A stretch of 64,000 bases of DNA from Clostridium ljungdahlii DSM 13528 (GCF_000143685.1 NC_014328.1:4566066-4630065), one strand, 5' to 3'. Positions 53,050 to 62,776 are shown, counted from the stretch's first letter. A program made the numbers and translations. The notes: a model not told the origin generated them from the letters alone.

Positions 53050-53637
53050 ATGATTAAAAAATTAACGTTAGATTCCACATGTAGAAATTCCGTATACACT
53101 TTAAGAGATAAAATAAGTGATGAAATATATCCCGTTGTTAAATCAGGTAGAACTATAGTAATACTTTGTATAGGAACAGATCGGTCTACTGGAGATAGTT
53201 TAGGTCCAATAGTAGGAGATAAATTGAAGTTTCTAATGAGGAATAAAGTTGAACTATATGGTAATTTACAGTATCCAGTGCATGCAAAAAATCTTAAAAA
53301 TATTATAACTGAAATAAATTCTAAATACAACAAACCTTTTATAATAGCAATTGATGCTTGCCTTGGCACTATTCAAGATGTAGGCAAAATAATAATAGAA
53401 ACAAAGCCTCTTACCCCCGGATCTGCAATGAAAAAATCATTACCTCAAGTAGGAGATTTAAGTATAACAGGCATCGTAAATATCTGTGGAGCCATGGAAT
53501 TTATGGTATTACAAAATACTCGATTGTTTACTGTTATGCAACTTGCAGACACAATTTCTAGAGGGTTATATCATTCCATATTAAAGACTATAGGTGGTAA
53601 AAAGAATACAAGTTTTTTTCAAAATATAGAAGCTTAA
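53050..53637 (+). CDS. yyaC: Sporulation protein YyaC (GPR-like fold)
   Basis: A 195-residue protein related to the germination protease fold and found in endospore formers. The N-terminal ILCIGTDRSTGDSLGPIVGDKL (about residues 38-59) and IIAIDACLGTIQDVGKI near residue 97 hold the conserved Asp residues of the GPR/HybD-like active region. LPQVGDLSITGIVNICGAMEFMVLQNTR follows. GGAGG lies upstream of the ATG. It is adjacent to oriC-side sporulation genes in many clostridia. Protease activity has not been assigned to YyaC with certainty. Confidence 0.88.
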   Translation: MIKKLTLDSTCRNSVYTLRDKISDEIYPVVKSGRTIVILCIGTDRSTGDSLGPIVGDKLKFLMRNKVELYGNLQYPVHAKNLKNIITEINSKYNKPFIIAIDACLGTIQDVGKIIIETKPLTPGSAMKKSLPQVGDLSITGIVNICGAMEFMVLQNTRLFTVMQLADTISRGLYHSILKTIGGKKNTSFFQNIEA

Positions 53638-53650
53638 TGTTTTACTTATA

Positions 53651-53881
53651 CTAAAATACTCTATCTCTAAGTATATACTCTATTTCTTCTATATTCTTTT
53701 TTCCTAAATCAATTATTAGAATATCCTTGTTCTTTATATTTAAGTTTGCAAGTCCATCATCTTTTAGCTTGCAAATTATAACATTATATTTAGTATCTGA
53801 ATCATCTGTTACTATTATATATCCTCTTTTTTGCAATTCATAACTTATATAACTTAGATTCTTAGTAACATATATTTTCAT
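53651..53881 (-). CDS. YkuS-family protein (UPF0180-like)
   Basis: A 76-residue small protein. MKIYVTKNLSYISYELQKRG, YIIVTDDSDTKYNVIICKLK and NKDILIIDLGKKNIEEIEYI correspond to the YkuS/UPF0180 family of unknown function. The ribosome binding site AAGGAGGT forms the 3' arm of the upstream terminator hairpin (53888-53923), an unusual arrangement that should limit its translation from read-through transcripts. It converges with yyaC. Confidence 0.75.
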   Translation of the reverse strand: MKIYVTKNLSYISYELQKRGYIIVTDDSDTKYNVIICKLKDDGLANLNIKNKDILIIDLGKKNIEEIEYILRDRVF

Positions 53882-53887
53882 ATAAAA

Positions 53888-53923
53888 AACCTCCTTAAAA
53901 GATAATTTTCCCTTAAGGAGGTT
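53888..53923 (-). terminator. Terminator of the parA-parB-DUF4446 unit that contains the ykuS-like SD
   Basis: An 11-bp perfect stem AACCTCCTTAA/TTAAGGAGGTT followed by six T on the minus strand. The 3' arm TTAAGGAGGTT is also the Shine-Dalgarno sequence of the YkuS-like gene starting at 53881. Confidence 0.8.
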
Positions 53924-53937
53924 CTTTATGTAAGTTA

Positions 53938-54441
53938 TTATATTTTCTTATTTACACATTCTTCTAAAACTTGTTTTTCTTCTTGAGATAACTCATATCT
54001 TGACATTCCGCTATCAATAGGTTTTGCATAAGTAGTACTCTCATCTCTTCCATATATTCCTGTAATTATTACACCATCATTTTTCCCATCTAGTAGTGCA
54101 ACTGAAAAACTCAAGTCACTTCCTACATCCTCAAAAGCCCTGTATCTTATAATGGATATTTTTTGAATGCAGTCTTTTATTTTTAAATTTAAGCTATTAT
54201 AAAGTTCTTTCATGTCTTTAGATTGTTCTTTTACATCATCTATATTATCTAAGTAACCTACAATAAGTTCTTCTAAATTCTTATTGTTTGAACCTCTCAT
54301 GATTTTTCTATACCTTTTTTCCAATCTACTTAAAGATGTAAAAATCACCATATTCATAATTAACAATATCAATACTAATACAGCTAATCCAATTATAATA
54401 TAAGGTTGTAAACTTCCTATTAAGCTAATAATATTTTGCAT
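53938..54441 (-). CDS. DUF4446 membrane-anchored protein
   Basis: A 167-residue protein with one N-terminal membrane helix (about 13-33, YIIIGLAVLVLILLIMNMVI). A coiled stretch follows (RLEKRYRKIMRGSNNKNLEE), then a globular tail with IRYRAFEDVGSDLSFSVALLD and DGVIITGIYGRDESTTYAKP, which is the core of DUF4446. This family is often found directly downstream of parB, as here (52 bp). Its function is unknown. A parS site lies in the spacer between parB and this gene. Confidence 0.85.
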   Translation of the reverse strand: MQNIISLIGSLQPYIIIGLAVLVLILLIMNMVIFTSLSRLEKRYRKIMRGSNNKNLEELIVGYLDNIDDVKEQSKDMKELYNSLNLKIKDCIQKISIIRYRAFEDVGSDLSFSVALLDGKNDGVIITGIYGRDESTTYAKPIDSGMSRYELSQEEKQVLEECVNKKI

Positions 54442-54462
54442 ATCTTTCTCCTTTCATAAAAA

Positions 54463-54478
54463 TGTTTCACATGAAACA
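54463..54478. promoter_or_regulatory. parS centromere site
   Basis: TGTTTCACATGAAACA matches the parS consensus TGTTTCACGTGAAACA with one change at the centre. It lies just downstream of parB and should nucleate ParB. Confidence 0.88.
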
Positions 54479-54493
54479 TTTAAACAAGACGTA

Positions 54494-55354
54494 TTAAATT
54501 TTTAGTATATCTAATATTCTCTGCAAATCTTCTTGAGAATAATATTCTATTTGTATTTTTCCTTTATTTTTTTTATCCATTAGTGAAACCTTAGTACCAA
54601 ATAAATCCTCTAGTTTTTCTCTTATATCTACATAATAGGGATTTGCTTTTTTTATATTATCATTCTTAGCTGCCTTACTAGAATTTAGATTTTTAATAAT
54701 TTTTTCTATATCTCTAACTGTTAAATTTTCATCTATTATATTTTGTGCTAATTTATATTGTAGTTCTCCATCGTCCACACCCAGGAGTGCTCTACCATGC
54801 CCTTCTGTAATAACTCCATCTATTATATATTCTTGAACTCTACTGTCTAAATTCAAAAGTCTCATACAATTAGTAATTGCAGTCCTCGATTTACCTATCT
54901 TTACACTTAATTCTTCTTGAGTTAAATTAAAATCATTAATTAATCTCTTATAAGCTAAAGCCTCTTCTATTGGATTTAAATCCTGTCTCTGTATATTTTC
55001 TATAAGGGAAATTTCTAGGATTTCCTTATCAGATAAATTCATTATGATTGCAGGCACTTCTTTAATATTAGCTAATTTTGCAGCTCTCCATCTTCTCTCA
55101 CCTGCAACTATGCTATATGCATCATCTCCTATTTTATTAAGTATAAGTGGTTGTATTATACCATGCTCTTGTATTGACTGAGAAAGTTGTAATATTTTTT
55201 GTTCATCAAAGTTTTTCCTAGGTTGAGTTTTATTTGCACTTATTAAGTCAATATCAATAAGTATTGTATCCTTTTTGCTTTCTTCCTTCTCTTCTAACGC
55301 ACTTTCAGGTATCAATGCTCTAAGTCCTTTACCTAATCCATATTTTTTATTCAA
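54494..55354 (-). CDS. parB: Chromosome-partitioning protein ParB (Spo0J)
   Basis: A 286-residue CTPase clamp that loads at parS and spreads on DNA for chromosome segregation. The N-terminus MNKKYGLGKGLRALIPE is typical. The N-terminal CTP-binding part has GIIQPLILNKIGDDAYSIVAGERRWRAAKLA (residues 65-95). The central HTH follows (LTQEELSVKIGKSRTAITNCMRLLNLD), with a C-terminal dimerisation domain. It is 7 bp after parA and co-transcribed with it. Two parS sites flank the parA-parB pair. In endospore formers it also affects sporulation initiation through ParA. Confidence 0.97.
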   Translation of the reverse strand: MNKKYGLGKGLRALIPESALEEKEESKKDTILIDIDLISANKTQPRKNFDEQKILQLSQSIQEHGIIQPLILNKIGDDAYSIVAGERRWRAAKLANIKEVPAIIMNLSDKEILEISLIENIQRQDLNPIEEALAYKRLINDFNLTQEELSVKIGKSRTAITNCMRLLNLDSRVQEYIIDGVITEGHGRALLGVDDGELQYKLAQNIIDENLTVRDIEKIIKNLNSSKAAKNDNIKKANPYYVDIREKLEDLFGTKVSLMDKKNKGKIQIEYYSQEDLQRILDILKI

Positions 55355-55361
55355 ATCTCAC

Positions 55362-56129
55362 TCACTCCTTTTGCCTATGCAAAAATTCTTTAGTTAATCT
55401 TTCATAAGCTTTAGCACCTTTACATTTATCATCATAAAGTACTATAGGTAGTCCAAAACTAGGAGCTTCAGCTAATCTTATATTTCTAGGTATGGTACTT
55501 TTATATACTTTATCTTTAAAATATTTTTTTACTTCTGAAATCACTTGAGTAGACAGATTAGTTCTCCCATCACACATACTCATAATAACCCCCTCAATTT
55601 TTAAGTCTTTATTTAAGGATTCTGTTATCAATTGTACTGTGTTAACTAGTTGTCCAACACCTTCCAAAGCATAAAATTCACATTGGATAGGTATAATCAC
55701 ACTATTTGATGCTGTAAGTGCGTTTATAGTCAAAAGTCCCAAAGACGGAGGACAATCTATAAATATAAAATCAAATTTAGCTTTTAACTTTTTTAAATTA
55801 TTCTTTAATATATTTTCTCTGTTTTCTTTATTTATTAATTCCACTTCAGCTCCAGCTAGTTCTATAGTTGATGGCACTATAGAAAAATTATCTATCAATT
55901 CACATTTTTTTATAACATTATCTATCTCAACATCTGAAGTTAATATATCATATATAGAAGCATCTAATTTTTCCTTATCAATTCCCAATCCGCTAGTAGT
56001 ATTACCTTGAGGATCAATATCTATATTCAATATTTTATATCCTTGCATAGCCAAATAAGCACTTAAATTGATACAAGTAGTAGTTTTACCAACCCCACCC
56101 TTTTGATTAAATATGGATATTACCTTCAT
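55362..56129 (-). CDS. parA: Chromosome-partitioning ATPase ParA (Soj)
   Basis: A 255-residue Walker-type ATPase. The deviant Walker A KGGVGKTTTCINLSAYLA is at residues 10-27, the A-prime region is IDIDPQGNTTSGLG, Walker B is FIFIDCPPSLGLLT near residue 117, and SMCDGRTNLSTQVI follows near 168. It has no N-terminal HTH, as usual for chromosomal Soj. It dimerises on DNA with ATP and is stimulated by ParB. GGAGGGA lies upstream of the ATG. Confidence 0.97.
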   Translation of the reverse strand: MKVISIFNQKGGVGKTTTCINLSAYLAMQGYKILNIDIDPQGNTTSGLGIDKEKLDASIYDILTSDVEIDNVIKKCELIDNFSIVPSTIELAGAEVELINKENRENILKNNLKKLKAKFDFIFIDCPPSLGLLTINALTASNSVIIPIQCEFYALEGVGQLVNTVQLITESLNKDLKIEGVIMSMCDGRTNLSTQVISEVKKYFKDKVYKSTIPRNIRLAEAPSFGLPIVLYDDKCKGAKAYERLTKEFLHRQKE

Positions 56130-56246
56130 TTAAATTCCCTCCTTCCAGCTTTATATATTCATCTTTTCTAATTATATATTTTTATTTAAAAGAATAAAAG
56201 AGTTTTTATTGTTAATTAACATTTAAATTTTTATAAAAAAATAAAA

Positions 56247-56262
56247 TGTTTCATGTGAAACA
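56247..56262. promoter_or_regulatory. parS centromere site
   Basis: TGTTTCATGTGAAACA matches the parS consensus with one central change (the mirror image of the change at 54463). It lies between noc and parA, a few bases after the noc stop codon. Confidence 0.88.
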
Positions 56263-56264
56263 TT

Positions 56265-57038
56265 TTATTTTTTAGGAATAGTAATTATAATCTGAACCTC
56301 TTCGTCTGAATCCTCTGAAGTATACTTTGCATTCAACCCATATTTATCAAAAATCTGCTTAATTGTATTTATATATACTTTAGGAGAAAATATTCCTTTT
56401 ATTTTCTTTCTTTTATTTTTTTTATTACTGGTGAGCTTGTCCAATTCTTTATTGATAAGTTCTTCTGTTTTCTTTACATTCAAAGATTTCTTAATTACGA
56501 TCTTTAATATTTTTTTCTGAATCTCCAATGTTGGAAGTTTTAATAAGGCTCTCGCATGCCTTTCAGTTAAGTTATTCTCTAGTAACATAATTCTAATTTC
56601 TTTATCAAGTCTAAGAAGTCTAATCTTATTTGCAATAGTAGATTGCTTTTTTCCTATAGTTTCAGCTAGTTTCTCTTGAGTATAAGAATGATCCTTTATT
56701 AAATTATAGTATGCTTCTGCTTCTTCCAAAAAATTTAAATTTTCCCTCTGCAAATTTTCTAAAAGTGCAATTGCAGCAGATTCTTTATCACTTATGTCTA
56801 CTATTATTACAGGAACTTCAGTAAGTCCTGCCTTTTTTGCTGCTCTCAGTCTTCTTTCCCCAGCAACTAATTCGTACTTATTTTCACCTAATTTTCTTAC
56901 TGACAGTGGTTGAACTATTCCATATGAACTTATAGATTGAGCTAACTCTTCTAAACTTTCTTCATTAAAATATTTTCTCGGTTGATATACATTAGGTAAA
57001 ATTAAATCTACGGGTATATAATTAACGTTCTTTTGCAT
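56265..57038 (-). CDS. noc: Nucleoid occlusion protein (ParB-like)
   Basis: A 257-residue ParB paralogue that blocks division over the nucleoid. The N-terminal part has VDLILPNVYQPRKYFNEESL and QPLSVRKLGENKYELVAGERRLRAAKKAGL, and the HTH is YTQEKLAETIGKKQSTIANKIRLLRL. The N-terminus MQKNVNYIPVD is the short amphipathic membrane-targeting type rather than the parB-like GLGKGL. Its position between rsmG and parA is that of Noc in Firmicutes. No canonical Noc-binding sequence was seen in the window. A second ParB with standard function is the alternative. Confidence 0.9.
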   Translation of the reverse strand: MQKNVNYIPVDLILPNVYQPRKYFNEESLEELAQSISSYGIVQPLSVRKLGENKYELVAGERRLRAAKKAGLTEVPVIIVDISDKESAAIALLENLQRENLNFLEEAEAYYNLIKDHSYTQEKLAETIGKKQSTIANKIRLLRLDKEIRIMLLENNLTERHARALLKLPTLEIQKKILKIVIKKSLNVKKTEELINKELDKLTSNKKNKRKKIKGIFSPKVYINTIKQIFDKYGLNAKYTSEDSDEEVQIIITIPKK

Positions 57039-57137
57039 ATTTAACCATCCCTCTTATGTTTCCTATTGTTAACATTTCTTCACGGTTTTATAAAATCCTT
57101 CTAATTTATATAATTTTTATCCGACAAATTGTTACAT

Positions 57138-57851
57138 TTATTTTAGTGGTTTTTTAGAAACTATACCTGCCTTTCTTGGATACATATTTGGTGTTCTCCT
57201 AATTTTTTTTATTACGACTAAATTATGATTAAGATCATCATTTTCTATTTTTATTATATCCTCTATTTTCCCACCTAAAATACTAACAGCTTTTTTACTT
57301 TCCTTAATTTCATCCTCAACAGATGGACCTTTCATAGCCACAAAATATCCACCTAATTTTATATAAGGAATACAAAACTCACTTAGAACAGTTAAATTTG
57401 CTACAGCCCTTGAAACTGCTGCATCAAATTTTTCTCTATACTCAATATCTTTAGAAAAATCTTCTGCTCTTCCATGTATACATTTTATATCATTTAATTC
57501 AATATCTGATATAACTTGATTCAGAAAGTTTATCCTCTTATTTAACGAATCTAAAAGCACTACTTTTATTTGAGGATTAACTATCTTCATAGGTATACCT
57601 GGAAATCCAGCTCCTGTTCCTATGTCAATAACATTAGAAATATCTCTTAATGGTGAAAATTTAAATATTTTTACACAATCTATAAAGTGTTTTTTTATTA
57701 TATCTTCATCTTCTACTATAGTAGTAAGATTGATTTTGTTGTTCCAAAATTTTAATATATCCTTATATTTTATAAATTTACTATACTTTTTTTCATCAAA
57801 TTCTAGTCCTACATCTTTACACGCAGTATCTATAATTTTAAAATATTGCAT
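57138..57851 (-). CDS. rsmG: 16S rRNA (guanine-N7)-methyltransferase RsmG
   Basis: A 237-residue AdoMet-dependent methyltransferase modifying G527 of 16S rRNA. The SAM-binding motif is [20 protein letters not shown] near residue 72, preceded by FWNKKINLTTI-like [45 protein letters not shown] and [16 protein letters not shown] complete the family pattern. It lies 25 bp after mnmG and forms part of the mnmE-mnmG-rsmG operon. Confidence 0.96.
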   Translation of the reverse strand: MQYFKIIDTACKDVGLEFDEKKYSKFIKYKDILKFWNNKINLTTIVEDEDIIKKHFIDCVKIFKFSPLRDISNVIDIGTGAGFPGIPMKIVNPQIKVVLLDSLNKRINFLNQVISDIELNDIKCIHGRAEDFSKDIEYREKFDAAVSRAVANLTVLSEFCIPYIKLGGYFVAMKGPSVEDEIKESKKAVSILGGKIEDIIKIENDDLNHNLVVIKKIRRTPNMYPRKAGIVSKKPLK

Positions 57852-57876
57852 ATTTAGTTCTCCAATCTACCTTCAT

Positions 57877-59763
57877 TTACAGATCCTTTTCTCTATATTT
57901 TTTCTCCATATAAATTAGTAAAACAGAAATATCTGCTGGAGAAACCCCTGAAATTCTAGAAGCCTGACCTACACTCATAGGTCTTATCTTTTTCAACTTT
58001 TGGGTAGCTTCTATTCTCAGTCCATTTATCTTATCATAGTTTATGTCTTCAGGTATAATTTTATTTTCAAATTTTTTAAATTGACTTACTTGTTCTAATT
58101 GTTTCTCAATATACCCCTCGTATTTGGAAATAATGTTAACTTCTTCTTGAATATCTTCCCCAAGCTCTGGTCTATCTACATCAAGTGGTTGTACCTTAAA
58201 ATAGTCAAGCTCTGGTCTTTTAATAAGCTCATATAAGCTTGTAGTTTTCTTTAATTCAGAAGAACCTATAGAATTTAAAAAATCAACTACTTCTTTTTTA
58301 GGCGTTATGTGAATATCTTTTATTCTTTCAACCTCTTTCTCAATGTCACTTTTTCTTTTTAAATACTTTCCATATCTTTCTTCGCTAACAAGTCCTATTT
58401 TATGTCCAAGTTCCGTAAGTCTCAAATCTGCATTATCTTGTCTCAGTATCAACCTATACTCTGCTCGTGATGTCATCATTCTGTAAGGCTCCTGAGTTCC
58501 CTTTGTAACTAAGTCATCTACTAAAACGCCTATATATCCATCTGATCTCTTTAAAATAAGAGGTGGATTGCCTTGTGATTTAAGCGCAGCATTTATACCT
58601 GCAATTATTCCCTGAGAAGCAGCTTCCTCATATCCTGAACTTCCATTTAGCTGACCTGCACCAAACAATCCTTCAACTTTCTTAAATTCTAGTGAAAGTT
58701 TTAGTTGTGTTGGATTTATACAATCATATTCAATAGCATAACCTGTTCTTAAAAACTCTACATTTTCAAGTCCAGCTATAGTTCTATACATAGCAATCTG
58801 CACATCTTCTGGCATAGAAGTAGATGCCCCATCTACATATAGTTCGTCCGTATTTTCACCTTCAGGCTCTATAAATATCTGATGCTTTTCCTTATCTGGA
58901 AATCTCATTACTTTATCTTCTATTGAAGGGCAGTACCTAGGACCTACAGATTTAATAGAACCATTATAAAGTGGAGATCTATTTATATTATCTCTTATTA
59001 CCTTTAAAGTATTCTCTGTAGTATACGTTAAATAACAAGATATTTGGCTTCTATCTAAACTTCCACTCATAAAAGAAAAAGGAACTATTTTCTTATCACC
59101 TGGTTGTTCTATCATTTTTGAAAAATCAACACTTCGCTTATTTACTCTAGCTGGTGTACCAGTTTTAAACCTTCTAAGTTCTATACCAAGATCAAGTAAA
59201 CTTTGAGAAAGGTCATTAGCAGGCATAAATCCATTTGGCCCCGAACTATAACTTACGTCTCCTATGATAACTTTACCCTTTAGATAAGTTCCTGTAGCCA
59301 AAACAACAGTTTTCGTCTCAAAATATGCTCCATTTTTAGTTAATACACCACATACTTTTCCTTTATCATCTGTTCTTATACTTAGTACTTCTATTTGTCT
59401 TAAAGACAAGTTATTTTGTTTTTCAAGTACTTCTTTCATTCTAACTGAATAGTTTTTCTTATCAGCCTGAGCCCTAAGTGAATGTACTGCTGGCCCTTTA
59501 GAAGTATTAAGCATTCTTGACTGTATAAAAGTATGATCAATGTTTACACCCATCTCTCCACCTAAAGCATCTATTTCCCTTACTAAATGCCCTTTAGCAG
59601 TTCCACCAACATTAGGATTACAAGGCATAAATCCTACACTATCTAAATTCATTGTACACACTAAAGTCTTACAACCCATTCTAGCAGCTGCAAGTCCTGC
59701 TTCACAACCTGCATGACCTGCTCCTACAACTATTACATCATATTTTTCTGAAAAATACTCCAA
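57877..59763 (-). CDS. mnmG: tRNA uridine-5-carboxymethylaminomethyl enzyme MnmG (GidA)
   Basis: A 628-residue FAD protein which, with MnmE, adds carboxymethylaminomethyl to the wobble uridine of several tRNAs. The FAD fold [21 protein letters not shown] (residues 10-30) is followed by [26 protein letters not shown] near 47. The signatures [29 protein letters not shown] and [29 protein letters not shown] are present. The C-terminal MnmE-binding domain ends with [20 protein letters not shown]. It is 11 bp after mnmE. Confidence 0.98.
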   Translation of the reverse strand: MEYFSEKYDVIVVGAGHAGCEAGLAAARMGCKTLVCTMNLDSVGFMPCNPNVGGTAKGHLVREIDALGGEMGVNIDHTFIQSRMLNTSKGPAVHSLRAQADKKNYSVRMKEVLEKQNNLSLRQIEVLSIRTDDKGKVCGVLTKNGAYFETKTVVLATGTYLKGKVIIGDVSYSSGPNGFMPANDLSQSLLDLGIELRRFKTGTPARVNKRSVDFSKMIEQPGDKKIVPFSFMSGSLDRSQISCYLTYTTENTLKVIRDNINRSPLYNGSIKSVGPRYCPSIEDKVMRFPDKEKHQIFIEPEGENTDELYVDGASTSMPEDVQIAMYRTIAGLENVEFLRTGYAIEYDCINPTQLKLSLEFKKVEGLFGAGQLNGSSGYEEAASQGIIAGINAALKSQGNPPLILKRSDGYIGVLVDDLVTKGTQEPYRMMTSRAEYRLILRQDNADLRLTELGHKIGLVSEERYGKYLKRKSDIEKEVERIKDIHITPKKEVVDFLNSIGSSELKKTTSLYELIKRPELDYFKVQPLDVDRPELGEDIQEEVNIISKYEGYIEKQLEQVSQFKKFENKIIPEDINYDKINGLRIEATQKLKKIRPMSVGQASRISGVSPADISVLLIYMEKKYREKDL

Positions 59764-59774
59764 TTTTTAACTAC

Positions 59775-61157
59775 CTACTTTCCTAAACAAAATTGTGAAA
59801 ATATTTTATCAATTATATCTTCTTCTAAGGTGTCTCCAGTTATCTTGCCAAGATTATCCCATGCATTTCTTATATCTATAGATGCCAAATCTATAGCAGA
59901 TGTATTCTTTAATGCTCCTAAAGCTTCAATACAACTTTCCTTAGCTCTTATAAGTCCTTCCTTATGTCTAGCATTAGTTATAAATAAATCTCCCGGTTTA
60001 ACCTCACCTTTAAAAAACAAGTCTTTAATACATGTTTTTATCTTATCCAATCCTTTACCTGTCTTTATTGAAGTTTTTATTATACAACTGGAATCTAAAT
60101 TACAAATATCGTCTAAATTTATTTTATCATTTATATCAATTTTATTTAATAGAATTATATATTTTTTATCTTTTACATAATTCATAATCTCTTTATCTTC
60201 ATCATCCAATTCTTCACTTGAATCCAGCATTAATATGACTAAATCAGCTTCATCTATCTTTTGTTTAGATCTTTCTACGCCAATTTTTTCTACCAAATCC
60301 TCCGTTTCCCTTATCCCTGCAGTATCAATTACCTTTATAGGAATTCCATCTATATTCATATATTCCTCTATAACATCCCTTGTTGTACCTGGTACATCTG
60401 TAACTATTGCCCTATTTTCTCTAATTAAAGAATTTAAAAGTGAGGACTTACCTACATTAGGTTTTCCTACAATTACTGTATTCAATCCATCTCTGACTAT
60501 CTTACCTTCTTCCGCAGTGCTTAATATATGATTTATTTCGTCTAATATTTCCTGTAATCTCATGGAAACCTTATCTGATGTCATTTCTTCTAAGTCTTCT
60601 TCAGGATAGTCCACTGTAGCCTCTATATGTGCAATTACCTCTAAAAGCTTTTCTCTAAGTGCGTTAATTTCTTTAGAAATCTTACCAGTAGATTGCTGTA
60701 CAGCTGACTTCATCGAAAGTTCAGTTTTTGCTCTAATTATATCAATTACCGCTTCCGCCTGACTTAAATCTATCCTTCCATTTAAAAATGCCCTTTTTGT
60801 AAACTCTCCTGGCTCTGCAATTCTAGCTCCAGATTTAATAACTTCCTCGAGTACTTTCTTAGTTGCCACAACTCCACCGTGACAATTTATTTCAACTGTA
60901 TCTTCTGAAGTATAACTTTTAGGGGACTTCATAAAACTAACAAGTACTTCATCTAGTAATTCACCAGTACTTTTTTCTACTATATAACCATATCTCATAG
61001 AATAAGGCTTCATATCAATCAAATTTTTATTACTTTTTCCTTTAAATATACTATTAACTATTTTAAGTGAATCACAGCCTGAAATTCTTATAATCGATAT
61101 GCCACCTTCACCTAAAACCGTAGCTACAGCTGCTATTGTATCAAACTCTTTCATCAT
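59775..61157 (-). CDS. mnmE: tRNA modification GTPase MnmE (TrmE)
   Basis: A 460-residue GTPase and partner of MnmG. The N-terminal folate-binding domain starts [20 protein letters not shown]. The helical domain is interrupted by the G domain with P-loop [17 protein letters not shown] near residue 223, [19 protein letters not shown] and NKIDI. The C-terminal F-C-L-G-K matches the C-(I/L/V)-G-K end that carries the reactive Cys. The start may be either of two adjacent ATG codons after GAGGAAG. The structured element copy C lies directly upstream, so it may sit in the mnmE leader. Confidence 0.98.
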   Translation of the reverse strand: MMKEFDTIAAVATVLGEGGISIIRISGCDSLKIVNSIFKGKSNKNLIDMKPYSMRYGYIVEKSTGELLDEVLVSFMKSPKSYTSEDTVEINCHGGVVATKKVLEEVIKSGARIAEPGEFTKRAFLNGRIDLSQAEAVIDIIRAKTELSMKSAVQQSTGKISKEINALREKLLEVIAHIEATVDYPEEDLEEMTSDKVSMRLQEILDEINHILSTAEEGKIVRDGLNTVIVGKPNVGKSSLLNSLIRENRAIVTDVPGTTRDVIEEYMNIDGIPIKVIDTAGIRETEDLVEKIGVERSKQKIDEADLVILMLDSSEELDDEDKEIMNYVKDKKYIILLNKIDINDKINLDDICNLDSSCIIKTSIKTGKGLDKIKTCIKDLFFKGEVKPGDLFITNARHKEGLIRAKESCIEALGALKNTSAIDLASIDIRNAWDNLGKITGDTLEEDIIDKIFSQFCLGK

Positions 61158-61178
61158 TTCACTTCCTCAAAATATAAT

Positions 61179-61361
61179 TTATCTGATGGCTACCTACTGT
61201 AACACTCCCACTTCTATCAAAGTGGGAGCTAACAGTAGCTAAGCCCCTAGATAATTCATCTAAACTTAGTGAGAGAAACAAAACTCTAAAGAGAAAGCAA
61301 CTATCAGCAAATCAAAGATTTGGAACATTTGCTTTTCCCACTAAGTAAGATTTATTGATAA
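61179..61361 (-). repeat. Structured repeat element copy C, in front of mnmE
   Basis: A 183-bp element ending 22 bp before the mnmE start. In minus orientation it opens with TTATCAATAAAT. It contains the stems ACTTAGTG/CACTAAGT enclosing AAGCAA/TTGCTT and CAAATC/GATTTG. It ends in the domain 61179-61254 (TTATCT/AGATAA, CTACTGTTA/AACAGTAG-type and CTCCCACTT/AGTGGGAG). The ends and first half match copy B; the last domain matches copy A with compensatory changes. It fills nearly the whole gap between the jag terminator and mnmE. Confidence 0.6.
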
Positions 61362-61445
61362 ATATACTTCTACACATAAGATAATCTAAATCTAGCTAAC
61401 GTTTAAAATTATTTTGTATCTCTCATTTATTTTTCTAAATGTAAA

Positions 61446-61469
61446 AAAGAAAGCCTTTAGGCTTTCTTT
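61446..61469 (-). terminator. Terminator overlapping the end of jag
   Basis: A perfect 10-bp stem AAAGAAAGCC/GGCTTTCTTT with a 4-nt loop, followed by T-run on the minus strand. The 5' arm encodes the last residues of Jag (Lys-Lys-Ala) and the loop contains the stop codon. It ends the rpmH-rnpA-yidD-yidC-jag transcript. Confidence 0.85.
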
Positions 61470-62083
61470 AAATCCACTACAACTCTTCTAAAGGGTTCCT
61501 GACCTTCGCTATATGTATTCACATAAATATTATTTTGAAGGGCAGAATGAATTATTCTTCTCTCGTAAGGATTCATTGGTTCTAACTTAATTATTCTACC
61601 TGTCCTCTTAACCTTCTCAGCTACTCTTCTAGCAAGTCTCTTTAGAGTTTCTTCTCTTTTAAATCTATAATTTTCTGTGTCTAAAACAACTCTCTTATAT
61701 TCTGTATCATGATTTTTATTTATTACAAGACTTACAAGATACTGAAGTGCATCTAACGTTTCTCCCCTATATCCTATAAGTATTCCCATTTCTTGACCAG
61801 TTAAATATATTTTTATGCCATTTTTGTCTTCTTTTATTTCTATTTCAGCCTCTACCTTAATTTTATCTAAAATACTTCTCAAAAATGTTTTAGCTTCATT
61901 TATATAATCTCTCTTAACCGTAACTCTTATTTTGGCTGGCCTCGTTCCTATAATATTAAAAAAACCTTTATTGCCTTCATCTAAAACTTCCATTTCCACT
62001 TTATCTTCTTCAACTTTTAATTCAGAAAGTGCAGTTTTAAATGCATCCTCTACTGTCTTCCCAGTCGTTTCTATAAAATCCAT
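61457..62083 (-). CDS. jag: RNA-binding protein Jag/KhpB (SpoIIIJ-associated)
   Basis: A 208-residue RNA-binding protein. The N-terminal Jag domain is MDFIETTGKTVEDAFKTALS with GNKGFFNIIGTRPAKIRV. The KH domain follows near 80-150 (KIYLTGQEMGILIGYRGETLDALQYLVSLV), and the R3H domain at the C-terminus contains ARRVAEKVKRTGRIIKLEPMNPYERRIIHSAL. The order yidC-jag is the conserved SpoIIIJ-Jag pair. It is 16 bp after yidC. The terminator overlaps its last codons. Confidence 0.96.
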   Translation of the reverse strand: MDFIETTGKTVEDAFKTALSELKVEEDKVEMEVLDEGNKGFFNIIGTRPAKIRVTVKRDYINEAKTFLRSILDKIKVEAEIEIKEDKNGIKIYLTGQEMGILIGYRGETLDALQYLVSLVINKNHDTEYKRVVLDTENYRFKREETLKRLARRVAEKVKRTGRIIKLEPMNPYERRIIHSALQNNIYVNTYSEGQEPFRRVVVDLKKA

Positions 62084-62099
62084 AACACATGGCCACCCC

Positions 62100-62756
62100 C
62101 TAAGCCTTAATATTTCCTTTTTTCATTTCAATCTTTTTCAAAACAACAGTTTGTGCTATTTGAATTAAATTACTAACAACCCAATAAAGTACTAAAGCTG
62201 CTTTAAACTTTATACTCATAAATACCATGACTGCAGACATTGCTATATTCATTGTCTTTGCCTGCTTTGCTTGCTCGCTATTACCTGACATCATCAAATA
62301 TCCTGATAAGAAAGTAGTTACGCCCGATAAAATAGCAAGGAATATATCTGTTTTAGCTAAATCCCCTATCCACAAAAAACTAACGCCATTTATTCCTGAT
62401 AGATTATTAAAAACATAATAGAGAGCTATTAGAATAGGCCATTGAATTAGAAGTGGTAAACATCCACTAAAAGGACTTGCTCCTTTTTCTTTATATAATT
62501 TCATCATTTCTTGCTGTGCTTTCTGAGGATCTTTTTTATATTTCTCTTGTAGCTTTTTTACCTCTGGCTGAATTTCATTCATTATAAGTGAAGATCTTGC
62601 TTGTTTTATACCTAGTGGAAGTATTATAATTCTAATTATTATAGTCATTAAAATTATTGCGATACCATAAGACATATTCTGATTAGGTATGACGGAAGTT
62701 ACACTATGATGTAAAAACTCAAAAAACTGAACAAAAGCATTATTTAGATATTGCAA
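62100..62756 (-). CDS. yidC: Membrane protein insertase YidC (SpoIIIJ/OxaA)
   Basis: A 218-residue insertase for integral membrane proteins. The short Gram-positive form has about five helices. The positively charged substrate-groove segment LPLGIKQARSSLIMNEIQPEVKKLQEKYKKDPQKAQQEMMKLYKE contains the conserved Arg. The core helices are SPFSGCLPLLIQWPILIALYYVF and FLAILSGVTTFLSGYLMM, ending VLYWVVSNLIQIAQTVVLKK. There is no evident lipobox. GGGAGG lies upstream. It lies 20 bp after yidD in the rpmH operon. Confidence 0.96.
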   Translation of the reverse strand: MQYLNNAFVQFFEFLHHSVTSVIPNQNMSYGIAIILMTIIIRIIILPLGIKQARSSLIMNEIQPEVKKLQEKYKKDPQKAQQEMMKLYKEKGASPFSGCLPLLIQWPILIALYYVFNNLSGINGVSFLWIGDLAKTDIFLAILSGVTTFLSGYLMMSGNSEQAKQAKTMNIAMSAVMVFMSIKFKAALVLYWVVSNLIQIAQTVVLKKIEMKKGNIKA

Positions 62757-62776
62757 AATATTAAACCTCCCGAAAT

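Noticed and set aside
61179..61361. Calling copies A-C an insertion sequence
   Set aside because: No transposase or tnpB coding sequence and no target duplication are visible; only end-like and stem-like sequence is shared, so mobile origin stays a hypothesis.
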